This document shows, piece after piece, positions 25,116 to 32,253 of a stretch of 32,253 nucleotides of DNA. The number at the start of each line of letters is the position of its first letter. Position 1 is the stretch's first letter. The position numbers and the translations under genes are program-made. The notes beneath the pieces are model-generated. The model saw nothing but the letters and a program-made list of their open reading frames with translations. It did not search any database and had not been told where the DNA came from. Source of the DNA: Isosphaeraceae bacterium (GTDB lineage: Bacteria; Planctomycetota; Planctomycetia; Isosphaerales; Isosphaeraceae); contig JARLIH010000289.1 of assembly GCA_031291845.1 (NCBI GenBank), forward strand, positions 1-32,253. Reading direction: 5' to 3'.

Positions 25116-25964
25116 TCAATGACTCCTCGTTGGAGGCGGATCGATGTAGCTATAACCGAGTCGATGCCAGATCGCGACTCGGCGATGCGCAGGCCAGACC
25201 GCGCGCACGCGTGAGTCGAGGTCGTTCGGGTGATTGAGGACCATTTCAATGAAAGCGCGGTCGAGCCCCAGCGCCCCGAGGCTCCATTCATTGAATTCAA
25301 CGAGTCCCAAGGCTGACGCCGGCGACAACCGGTGCAGGTCGGGGATCTCGTCCGCAACCACGACCGTGGCCCCGGGCCGGGTCACTCGACGCATTTCGCG
25401 GAGGGCCGCTTCCGGGTCGCGGAAGTAGTTGAAGCCACCAACGCTAAACACCGCGTCGAACTCCTGGTCGACGAACGGCAGCGATTCCCCTTCCGCCCAC
25501 GCGAGCTTACCTCGCAGCGCTGGAAAGCGTTCCGCGCACGCGACGAGCTGCGTCCGCGCGATGTCGACGCCGTAAACTGACCAGCTCGGCGGCAGCAGCG
25601 GCACGTTCTCTCCCGCGCCAATGCCGACTTCCAGGACCCGCAACCCATCCCCACGCGGCAGAAACCGCAGCACCTTCCGCCGTGCGCGGGCGGGGCCGGG
25701 CCCTTGGAACCAGAGGAAAAGCTGCTCGAACGGCCGGAAACGTGTCCAGCCGGGGCCATCGTAGAAGTCCGCCGCAATCCGGTTCGTGCCTGCAAGGGAC
25801 CCGATCGCTTCCCAGATGCCGTCGCGCACCGGATAGGATCGCTCGCAGCGCGGGCAGACGTCGCTCCCGCCGAGCGCGGTGTGACAGCCCACGCATCGGG
25901 CGAGTGCCGCGAGGGGCAAGACGGTCTCGATCTGGGGTTCGGCGAAACACGGCATGGCGATCAC
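25116..25964 (-). CDS. Class I SAM-dependent methyltransferase with N-terminal zinc ribbon (first copy)
   Basis: A 282-residue predicted methyltransferase. A zinc ribbon of four cysteines is clear at CVGC (24-27) and CPRC (37-40). The catalytic domain has motif I LEVGIGAGEN (111-120), the strand 2 end YGVDIARTQL (131-140), EGESLPFVDQEFDAVFSVGG and FNYFRDPEAALREMRRVTRP. The C-terminal part is predicted helical with DIDPP-like ending SYIDPPPTRSH. The start is either GTG at 25,964 or ATG at 25,955; neither has a strong ribosome binding site. It lies 19 nt after the SDR gene and 2 nt before its paralogue. In a PKS-type operon it could carry out C-, O- or ring methylation. No acceptor-defining motif is seen. 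Confidence 0.9.
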   Translation of the reverse strand: MIAMPCFAEPQIETVLPLAALARCVGCHTALGGSDVCPRCERSYPVRDGIWEAIGSLAGTNRIAADFYDGPGWTRFRPFEQLFLWFQGPGPARARRKVLRFLPRGDGLRVLEVGIGAGENVPLLPPSWSVYGVDIARTQLVACAERFPALRGKLAWAEGESLPFVDQEFDAVFSVGGFNYFRDPEAALREMRRVTRPGATVVVADEIPDLHRLSPASALGLVEFNEWSLGALGLDRAFIEMVLNHPNDLDSRVRAVWPAHRRVAIWHRLGYSYIDPPPTRSH

Positions 25965-25983
25965 TCGGTCTCGTCACTCCGGG

Positions 25984-26790
25984 CTAGAAGTCGGTCGTCA
26001 GGGCTTTGGGACCGGCGTCGTCCATCGCAAGGTCGAAGAGGGCGTTCGGCAGGCTGCGCAGCAGTCCCATCCCGAGCGCCGTGCTGAGCGGAAACGTGTA
26101 ATCGCGGGGCCGCTTGACGACCGCACGGACCACGTAGTGCGCGGCCTGTTCCGGCTCCATCATGGGCAAGGGCCGCCTGAAGGGCGTGTCCGCGGTCAAG
26201 GCGGTCCGAACGAAGCCCGGAAAGACGGTCGTGATGCGCACGCCGCGCCGTTTGAGCGCAGGCCGCAGGCCTTCGAGATACGTCGTGATCGCGGCCTTGG
26301 ATGCCGAATAACCCGGCATCCACGGGAGCCCGCGAAACCCGGCAACGCTGGAGATGCCGACGATGTGGCCGCGCCCCCGCGCGAACATGCCCGGCAGCAC
26401 TGCCTCGATCGTGCGCGCGACACCCAGCACGTTCACTTCGAGCATGCGCTGAAAACCATCGAGGTCGAGGTCGGTTGCCGTCGAGAGCCCTCCGACCCCC
26501 GCGCACGCGACCAGGACGTCGGTCGGACCGACCCGAGTTTCGAGCGCGGCGACCGCCGCCGTGAGCTGGCCACCGTCGCGCACGTCCGCCACCTGCGCGC
26601 CCACCTCGGCGCCCCGTGCGCTCAAGACGGCCGCGAGGTCCTCGAGGGGCGACGCTTCGCGATCGATCAACCCCAGCCGGAATCCGCGCGCCGCCAGCTC
26701 CGAGGCCGTGGCGCGGCCGATCCCGTTCGCAGCCCCCGTGAGCAGCACGACGAGACTCGATTGCGGGTGAGACGCCTTCGGCTTCAGCAT
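25984..26790 (-). CDS. SDR-family oxidoreductase, possible trans-acting ketoreductase
   Basis: A 268-residue classical short-chain dehydrogenase/reductase. The cofactor motif TGAANGIGR (18-26) is followed by LIDREASP, whose Asp at the end of strand 2 suggests NAD(H) preference. The ACAGVGG motif, catalytic Ser in GISSVAGF and YSASK complete the active site. The C-terminal part is longer than a minimal SDR and ends ALFDLAMDDAGPKALTTDF. The start overlaps the end of the hydrolase gene in an ATGCTGA junction, so translation is coupled. The megasynthase of this operon has DH but no KR domain, and a discrete SDR is a natural candidate to supply that step. That assignment is inference from context; relatives reduce many other ketones or oxidise alcohols. 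Confidence 0.92.
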   Translation of the reverse strand: MLKPKASHPQSSLVVLLTGAANGIGRATASELAARGFRLGLIDREASPLEDLAAVLSARGAEVGAQVADVRDGGQLTAAVAALETRVGPTDVLVACAGVGGLSTATDLDLDGFQRMLEVNVLGVARTIEAVLPGMFARGRGHIVGISSVAGFRGLPWMPGYSASKAAITTYLEGLRPALKRRGVRITTVFPGFVRTALTADTPFRRPLPMMEPEQAAHYVVRAVVKRPRDYTFPLSTALGMGLLRSLPNALFDLAMDDAGPKALTTDF

Positions 26791-27668
26791 GGAGCGGGAC
26801 TTTCCGAAGCGGGTTGGGTTGCCGGCCGCGCGGTTCGCGACGGCTCGACGGATTCGAGAAACGCGCGGATGGCCTCCAGGAACGATTCGCCGTTCTCCTG
26901 CGGAGCGCGGTGCTTGGCGCCTGGGACGATCGCCACCCGGCAATCGGGCAGGTGCTCTTCGAGGTAGTACGCCGTCGCCAGGAACGGCGAGAGCTCGCCG
27001 TAGAGCGCCAGCGCGGGGCGAGACATCGAGGCGATCTTCTCGACCGTCAATCCCCCGTCCACGCGCGAGTCGACGCCGCACGTCGTCTCGCTCAGCCGCT
27101 TCAGCCGATTGAGCCCGGGGAGCCCAACCGCCTGGCGGAACTTGAGCATCCGCTCACCGTCGAGGTGCTGGACCTGGCCAAAGAAATGTCCGAGGTCATA
27201 CCAGTGCTGGTCGGACAGCACGACCCCCGCGTCGAGCGCTTCCTGGCGAAACGCGTCCCAGTGTCCCCAACGGCTCGCATCCTCCAGGTGACGAAGGGCC
27301 GGGAAGTACGGGTCCGACAGGACGATCGACGTGATGCGCTCCGGCTTCAGCACCGCCGCGTGCAGCGCAATCACGCCGCCGAAGCTGTGCCCCACGACGT
27401 GAGCCCGCTCGGCTCCGAGGTAGTCGAGCAGCGAGAACAGGTCGGTCGCGTGGTCGGCCGACGTATAGCCGGAGGGGGGCACGTCGCTGTAGCCGTGGCC
27501 CCGAAGGTCAAACGCGGTGACGCGGTAGCTCCGGCTCAGCTTCTGGATTGCCTGGCAAAGCAGCCAGACCGAAAGGTCGCCCGTGAGGCCGTGGAGCAGC
27601 ACGACGTCGGGACCAGCGCCCGCCTGTTGGTAATGAAAACGCAGGTCGTTCGCGCGCGCGAATGGCAT
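26784..27668 (-). CDS. Alpha/beta hydrolase, possible product-releasing thioesterase
   Basis: A 294-residue alpha/beta-hydrolase-fold protein. The oxyanion region is LLHGLTG (24-30), the nucleophile Ser95 sits in VVGHSFGG, and the catalytic His lies in PGAKHRAPQENGESFLEAI near the C-terminus. The acid position is less clear: the usual Asp after strand 6 or 7 corresponds to ALYGELSPF, which has Glu. I chose the ATG at 27,668 because homology begins there (MPFARANDLRFHYQQAGAGP) and GGGTGA lies just upstream. The gene is 19 nt after the carrier-protein gene and overlaps the SDR gene. Between a carrier protein and tailoring enzymes it may release or transfer the acyl chain, although the sequence alone does not separate thioesterases from esterases or epoxide hydrolase relatives. 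Confidence 0.9.
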   Translation of the reverse strand: MPFARANDLRFHYQQAGAGPDVVLLHGLTGDLSVWLLCQAIQKLSRSYRVTAFDLRGHGYSDVPPSGYTSADHATDLFSLLDYLGAERAHVVGHSFGGVIALHAAVLKPERITSIVLSDPYFPALRHLEDASRWGHWDAFRQEALDAGVVLSDQHWYDLGHFFGQVQHLDGERMLKFRQAVGLPGLNRLKRLSETTCGVDSRVDGGLTVEKIASMSRPALALYGELSPFLATAYYLEEHLPDCRVAIVPGAKHRAPQENGESFLEAIRAFLESVEPSRTARPATQPASESPAPC

Positions 27669-27687
27669 AGGGTCACCCGTTCTGTTT

Positions 27688-27975
27688 TCAAGAAGCCTGC
27701 CCAAGATGCCGGTGCAAAAACGCGACCAATTCACCGATCGACAGGTCGCGATCCTTCCTCTGCCCCAGGTCAGCCATCAAATCCGCGAACGGCAAAGTCC
27801 GTCCATAGTGGTGCTCGAGCGTCTCGCCCAGCACGACGGTGTCGATCGAAGCCAACCCCAGGTCGGCGAAGAAGCGCGTTTCGGGACCGATCGCGCCGAG
27901 GAAGTCTTGCCCGTGAAAGTCGGCCAGAATCTGCGTCACGTCGGCGAAGATGGCGTCGCGCATGAGGGTGGTCAT
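27688..27975 (-). CDS. Discrete acyl carrier protein
   Basis: A 95-residue acyl carrier protein. The helix-II region reads FFADLGLASIDTVVLGETLE, with the phosphopantetheine-accepting Ser43 in LASID, where most carriers have DS[LI]. The Asp before serine is replaced by Ala, which is uncommon. Helix III/IV regions (GRTLPFADLMADL, LSIGELVAFLHRHL) follow the family pattern. The ATG at 27,975 overlaps the TGA of the megasynthase gene as ATGA and has GGAGG 8 nt upstream inside that gene, so expression is stoichiometrically linked. Its modification could come from the phosphopantetheinyl transferase domain at the C-terminus of the megasynthase. It may carry a starter unit or receive the finished chain. 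Confidence 0.9.
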   Translation of the reverse strand: MTTLMRDAIFADVTQILADFHGQDFLGAIGPETRFFADLGLASIDTVVLGETLEHHYGRTLPFADLMADLGQRKDRDLSIGELVAFLHRHLGQAS

Positions 27976-30900
27976 CGTTCGATCCTCCGGCCCAGGGTCC
28001 ATGCCCATACGAACTCTCCTCGCCGCGCGGTGAAGGTCTGGATCGCCCGTTCGTCCCAATCGCGGCACGCGTTCACCAGGTCCGATCCGAGCACGACCGA
28101 GACCGAGCCCGAGCCACGCTCCGCCCCGACGACCAGCACGCTCGACGGCCCCGTGAGGAGCGCGAACCCTGTCGACTTCGCGACCGCCTCCTTCGCACAC
28201 CAGAAGCGCGCGATCCATTCCGCGCGGTCTGCCTCCGCCACGGCGTCGAGCCAGCGCCGTTCGTCGTCGGTAAAGGCGACGTCCTCGAATCCCGGCTCGC
28301 GCTCGACGACGCGCTCCACGTCGATGCCCGGTCGAGCGTGCGGCTCCAGCGCAGCGAGGGCGAGGGCAACCCCCTCCGTATGAGTCAGCGAAATCGCCGG
28401 CAGATCCGCGCGGTCGGGCTCCAAGAGCGAACGGATGAAGGGCTTGCCTCGCGAGTCCGCATCGATCACCAGATCGGAGGGATACACCGTGATCGCGTCG
28501 CGGTCGGCCCAGAGCCGTCTCACGGCCTCCTTGGCGGCGATGCGTCCGAACAGGCGATGCGTGAGTGCTGTGTCCGGGCCACCGCGTTGCCGGCAGCGCC
28601 GACGCTCTTCCGGCTCGAGCTGCACCCACTCCAGCACGTCGCGCCACACGGGCCGTGTCATGTCGGCCGGCGGCTCGAGCCAGGCTGCACATACCAACTG
28701 CGCGTCCTCGGGCGGAAGCCCGGGGAGAGTGAGCGGCTCACCGAGGAGGAACTGATCGGGCGCTCGGAAATGATCGCGGTAGCGGCCGGGCCAATAAAAC
28801 CGCCAGTCCTCCCAATCCTTGAGCCGCATCCACGTTCGACCACCAGGCGCGACAAAGTCGGCGTCGATCCGGACGCGATGACGGGAGACGTCCTGAATCT
28901 GGATGCGGCACTCGACGTCCACGCCCTCGGCGGGTTCGGGATCGTAGAGCGTCAGCTCAGCCAGGCGGAGGGGGAAGATCACGTCCCCCTCGCCGTCGCC
29001 GTATTCGTCCAGACCCCAGCAGCCGAGCAGGTGGGTGAACGCGTCGAGCACGATCGGATCGGTAATCAACCTCGACTCGCCCTCTGCGCGGCAAAGCGCG
29101 GCACGCGGCAGCACGCGCAGGGTTCCCTCGATCCCACCCGGCGACGCCTCTCCGACGCGGACAACGGCCTGGAGCGCGGGACCGTGGAAGAGCCACTGGT
29201 CGGCGTAGAGCTCCCTGGCGGTAAACCGGCAAACCCGGGGCTCGGCCAGCGCAAACGGAGGCGCCGGCGGACCGGCCTCACGCGCCAGCCCAAAGACGAC
29301 CGTTCCCTCGACCAGAGGCGTTTCGACCGCACGCCGGCCACTCTTGCCAGTGGGGATCCGTCCGTAGATGCCAACGCGTACCTCGTCGGGCCGCGATGGG
29401 TCGCGGGCCGCGCGCAGCTCCAGCGGAAACGGCTCCTCTTCGTACTTGATCCAGCGACGGGCCTCGACGTCGCGCAGGGCGACGACGACACGATCCGGCA
29501 CGAGCAGTGCCGCGGCCTGTGCGATCATCTCGGCCATCACCGTGAAGGGGAGGACGGGCAATCCCTTCCGGGTCGGATCGACGGCGGAAACGCGCCGACC
29601 GCCGATCGTATGGTGCTCGGCGACCGGATCCGTTCGGCTGTCGAGCCAGCGGGTCGCACGCAGCTCGCGTCCCGGCGCCAGGTGCTCGACCGCACCCACC
29701 CAGGGTCCGGCGACTGGTGCGGCAGGCTGCGTAGCAGGTTGGCCGAGAAACTCGATGACCTGCCGCAATGTCCGACAGCGCGACAATCGGTCGAGGTCGG
29801 CGGAGGCAGACATCAGCCCTTTGTTCTGAAGCTCGCCCAGGATCTCGACCCGCTTGATCGAGTCGATTCCCAGGTCGCCTTCAATGTCGAGGTCGATGTC
29901 GAGCATCGCGCGCGGGTATCCCGTCCGGAGCGCAACCTGTTCGATCAGGGCATCGCCGAGTGACGGGGCCGCCGGGGTCGATTCCGCTGCGAGTGCAGCC
30001 GGCCTTTCGAGGGCGTTCTCGCCGGCATCGCCAACATGGGCCGCCGGCTCGGGCTCTGATGGGGGGGTGGCGAGTACGGACGCCGTGTGACCGTTGGTGT
30101 ACGCCGTGTGACCGTTGGATTGGTGGGATTGTCCGTTCGAGGCGTGTGGCGCGCCGTTGTAGGCGCGCAAGACCTGACGCTGCGTCTCCAAGAACGTGTT
30201 CATCGTCTCGAAATAAGACAGCATGGCCTGCTCCCGCGACGGGTCGGCGGGGGCGTGGTAGAGCTGGCCGTTCACTTCATTCGCGGCGAGCGCCGGCGCA
30301 ATAGGCTCCGCGCTGACCCCGTAAGAGACGTGACCGTTGGACGAGACCGTCGAGCGGGCGCGAAGCCGCGATGCGAGCGACTCCGTCAGGCGCATCTCCG
30401 GAAAGCCCACCTTGAGCGCGGGTTTCGCGCGCGCAACGGGGAGGTCAGTGGCCAGGCCGACCTTCGCCGGCCTGCGCCGGGCGTAGAGCAGGTCAGCGCG
30501 GAGCGGCACACCCTGCGCGAAGAGGGACGCGACGAGATGGTTGAGCTGTGTCAGCCCGGACCGGCGCGGCAGGTTGGCGGCGACGGCGAAGTGGGGGCGG
30601 CCACGCAGCGTGTCCTCGACGAAACCCGTCAAGTTGCCGCGCGTGCCGACTTCGACGAAAATCCGAGCGCCGTCACGGTACATCGCCTCGATCGTGTCCC
30701 GAAACTCGACGCGGCGCGCCCACTGATCGACGGCCAGCGCGCGGACCGCGTCGGGATCGGACGGCATCGGCGCGGCGGTGGCACAGGAATACACCGGGAG
30801 GCATTGCGACGTCATCGCCTGGGCGTCGAAGAACGCACGGATCGGCCCCAGCGCGGTCGCGAACTCCGGCGTGTGGTAGGCGCGGGAGAACGGCAGCGAT

Positions 30901-32253
30901 TCGAAGAGGATCCCGTGCCCACGCAAACGCTCGGCGAGCTTCTCCGTGGCCCCCGGCGCACCACAAACGACGACCTGGTGCGGGCAGTTGTCGATCGCGA
31001 CGGCCAGTTCGTCCTCGAAGCCCTCGCACAGGCGCTCGACGCGCTGGCGGTCGGCGGCGACGGCCAGGAGCTGTGCCTCGGGAACCTCGCCCGCACCGGC
31101 CCGTTCCTCGAACAGCGCGCTCAGCTCACCGAGCCGGTCCTCGAACTGACGATTCACGCGCAAGACGCCGGCAGCGGCGAGTGCGAGGAACTCGCCGCTG
31201 CTGTGGCCTACGACCGCGTCGGGATAGAGCCCGAGGGCTGACAGCAGCGTGTAGAGGGCCCACTGAGCCGAGAGCACGACGTTGGTCGCCGTCTCCATCG
31301 CCCAGAGACCATCGGCGGCCGCCAAGCCGTCGTCGCCGAAGAGGACTTCGCTCGGGACGCGCGCCTGGGCGCGGTCGAGCGCGAGGCGGTCGGACGTGTC
31401 GAACAGGCGCCGCACTTCCGGAAAGTGAGGGCACAGGTCGGCCAGCATGCCCGGGTATTGAGAACCCTCGCCCGGGAACACGAACGCGACCTTACCGGGG
31501 TTTGTGAGGGGAGTCTCCCAGTAATACGTGCCGCGGGCGTCGCGGATGGAGTGCCCCCCACCGCCGGACAGACGCGCGATCAATGCGTTGAGACGCGTGC
31601 GCAGGTCATCGGTCGAAGAGACGACGAGCCCGACGCGGCAGGGAAACGCGGGCTGACCGCAATTGAGCGTGTACGCGAGGTCTTTCAGCGGCACGGCTCG
31701 GTTCGGCTCACGTTCGAGCCAATCGGCGAGGGCACGCGCGATTTCGAGCCACGTCGCGCGGTCGGGGGCGCCGATGAGGATGGCCTCGGTCTCCCAGTGC
31801 GGAAGTGCGCCGGGCGTCACTCCGTCAGCACTCGGAGAGTGTTCTTCCAGGATCGCGTGCGCATTGATCCCGGCGAAGCCGAACGCGTTGACTCCCGCAC
31901 GCCTCGGGTGGGCAGTGATACCGTGGATCCAGGGGCGCGTCGCGCGGTTGAGCCGGAAGTCCCGCGGCGCGGACGCAAGGAGTGGATGAGGCTCCTCGGC
32001 GTGCGGCGTCGCCGGTAACACACGGTGGTGCAGGGCGAGCGCTGTCTTGATCAGTCCGGCAATGCCCGCCGCGGGCATCGCGTGTCCGATCAGGGACGAG
32101 ACCGCACCCAAGGTTCGCGGCACCGGTCCAGGGGCCGAGAACACCGCGCGCAAAGCCCGCAGCTCGGCCTTGTCCGACGCCGGCACGCCGAGTCCGTGTC
32201 CCTCGATCAGGCCGACGGTCACAGGATCGATGCCCGACGCGCGGTAGGCGCGG
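27972..32253 (-). CDS. Iterative type I PKS-like megasynthase KS-AT-ACP-DH-PPTase (5' end outside window)
   Basis: At least 1427 residues; the frame is open to the window edge, so the N-terminus is missing. Numbering starts at the in-frame GTG at 32,222. Residues 1-128 are the C-terminal part of a ketosynthase with His9 (EGHG) and His47 (SLIGHAMPAAG). The acyltransferase (about 245-545) has FVFPGEGSQYPG, nucleophile Ser341 in GHSSGE and His450. An NGH-rich linker (about 625-715) follows, then a carrier domain (about 755-826) with Ser788 in DLGIDSIKRVEIL, the motif of PUFA-synthase and enediyne-PKS carriers. A double-hotdog dehydratase (about 850-1160) shows His871 and the Asp1060/His1064 pair. 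The C-terminal 4'-phosphopantetheinyl transferase (about 1190-1410) has GIDVE (1299-1303) and FWCAKEAVAK. No ketoreductase or enoylreductase is seen. The ACP gene overlaps its stop. HglE-like, PfaA-like and enediyne PKSE-like families are the nearest known layouts. Confidence 0.93.
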   Translation of the reverse strand, partial: RAYRASGIDPVTVGLIEGHGLGVPASDKAELRALRAVFSAPGPVPRTLGAVSSLIGHAMPAAGIAGLIKTALALHHRVLPATPHAEEPHPLLASAPRDFRLNRATRPWIHGITAHPRRAGVNAFGFAGINAHAILEEHSPSADGVTPGALPHWETEAILIGAPDRATWLEIARALADWLEREPNRAVPLKDLAYTLNCGQPAFPCRVGLVVSSTDDLRTRLNALIARLSGGGGHSIRDARGTYYWETPLTNPGKVAFVFPGEGSQYPGMLADLCPHFPEVRRLFDTSDRLALDRAQARVPSEVLFGDDGLAAADGLWAMETATNVVLSAQWALYTLLSALGLYPDAVVGHSSGEFLALAAAGVLRVNRQFEDRLGELSALFEERAGAGEVPEAQLLAVAADRQRVERLCEGFEDELAVAIDNCPHQVVVCGAPGATEKLAERLRGHGILFESLPFSRAYHTPEFATALGPIRAFFDAQAMTSQCLPVYSCATAAPMPSDPDAVRALAVDQWARRVEFRDTIEAMYRDGARIFVEVGTRGNLTGFVEDTLRGRPHFAVAANLPRRSGLTQLNHLVASLFAQGVPLRADLLYARRRPAKVGLATDLPVARAKPALKVGFPEMRLTESLASRLRARSTVSSNGHVSYGVSAEPIAPALAANEVNGQLYHAPADPSREQAMLSYFETMNTFLETQRQVLRAYNGAPHASNGQSHQSNGHTAYTNGHTASVLATPPSEPEPAAHVGDAGENALERPAALAAESTPAAPSLGDALIEQVALRTGYPRAMLDIDLDIEGDLGIDSIKRVEILGELQNKGLMSASADLDRLSRCRTLRQVIEFLGQPATQPAAPVAGPWVGAVEHLAPGRELRATRWLDSRTDPVAEHHTIGGRRVSAVDPTRKGLPVLPFTVMAEMIAQAAALLVPDRVVVALRDVEARRWIKYEEEPFPLELRAARDPSRPDEVRVGIYGRIPTGKSGRRAVETPLVEGTVVFGLAREAGPPAPPFALAEPRVCRFTARELYADQWLFHGPALQAVVRVGEASPGGIEGTLRVLPRAALCRAEGESRLITDPIVLDAFTHLLGCWGLDEYGDGEGDVIFPLRLAELTLYDPEPAEGVDVECRIQIQDVSRHRVRIDADFVAPGGRTWMRLKDWEDWRFYWPGRYRDHFRAPDQFLLGEPLTLPGLPPEDAQLVCAAWLEPPADMTRPVWRDVLEWVQLEPEERRRCRQRGGPDTALTHRLFGRIAAKEAVRRLWADRDAITVYPSDLVIDADSRGKPFIRSLLEPDRADLPAISLTHTEGVALALAALEPHARPGIDVERVVEREPGFEDVAFTDDERRWLDAVAEADRAEWIARFWCAKEAVAKSTGFALLTGPSSVLVVGAERGSGSVSVVLGSDLVNACRDWDERAIQTFTARRGEFVWAWTLGRRIER
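30080..30118. repeat. Tandem 18-nt repeat in the PKS linker
   Basis: ACGCCGTGTGACCGTTGG occurs at 30,080-30,097 and again at 30,101-30,118, offset by 21 nt. On the coding strand it encodes two NGHTA units within a Ser/Asn/Gly/His-rich linker between the acyltransferase and carrier domains. A further SNGH unit (residue 628 of the fragment) lies upstream. This is an in-frame interdomain linker expansion, not an array. Confidence 0.85.

Noticed and set aside
27976..28692. Upstream extension of the discrete ACP frame into the PKS C-terminus
   Set aside because: Only the last 95 codons show a carrier fold. The rest is an out-of-frame reading of the PPTase region.
28338..29963. A 541-codon plus-strand frame opposite the PKS
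   Set aside because: It is a shadow of the megasynthase. The minus strand encodes carrier, DH and PPTase motifs in one uninterrupted frame.
30080..30118. Short direct repeats considered as a CRISPR-like array
   Set aside because: There are only two units with a 3-nt interval, in frame within a coding linker.

Overview
The window looks like a chromosomal segment of a high-GC planctomycete, probably of the Gemmata type. The reason is its density of protein families that are expanded in that phylum: two DUF1549/DUF1553 'planctomycete cytochrome' proteins, two DUF1501 proteins with Tat-like leaders, one PVC-type CxxCH haem-binding protein with a sugar-dehydrogenase-like propeller, and a DUF1080 (3-keto-disaccharide hydrolase family) protein. 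No rRNA, tRNA, CRISPR array or insertion sequence was seen. The high GC content leaves long antisense frames open; these were discarded.

Left part (1-17,232), an extracytoplasmic island. A plus-strand operon (227-6016) encodes an ECF sigma factor, a membrane-anchored putative anti-sigma factor, a small exported coiled-coil protein, a DUF1549/DUF1553 protein and a Tat-exported DUF1501 protein. Genes are 3 nt apart or overlapping, except for a 46-nt gap before the last. Facing it on the minus strand is a second DUF1549/DUF1553 plus DUF1501 pair (10,613-6132). A 30-nt-arm inverted repeat separates the two convergent units. Divergent from the second pair are three exported multidomain proteins on the plus strand: a terpene-cyclase-like/DUF1080/esterase fusion, a TPM-GlcG/HbpS fusion, and a propeller/HEAT/CxxCH protein. 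Together they suggest a cell-envelope system handling glycans or a redox process. The substrate cannot be read from sequence.

Middle part (17,246-22,194). On the minus strand are a GT1-type glycosyltransferase, a six-helix membrane protein that overlaps a winged-helix regulator gene, and ispH. A 17-nt palindromic motif occurs both upstream of the membrane-protein/regulator pair and just upstream of ispH, suggesting one autoregulated regulon. A CNNM/CorC-type membrane protein lies on the plus strand.

Right part (22,229-32,253), a minus-strand biosynthetic cluster cut by the window end. It contains an iterative type I PKS-like megasynthase (KS end, AT, ACP with a PUFA-synthase-like motif, DH, C-terminal phosphopantetheinyl transferase), a discrete carrier protein, an alpha/beta hydrolase, an SDR and two tandem paralogous zinc-ribbon methyltransferases, followed by a MacB/LolD-type ABC transporter. 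Genes from the PKS to the second methyltransferase overlap or nearly touch, so they are probably co-transcribed. The megasynthase has no ketoreductase, so the SDR may act in trans. This cluster is the strongest candidate for an undescribed system in the window.
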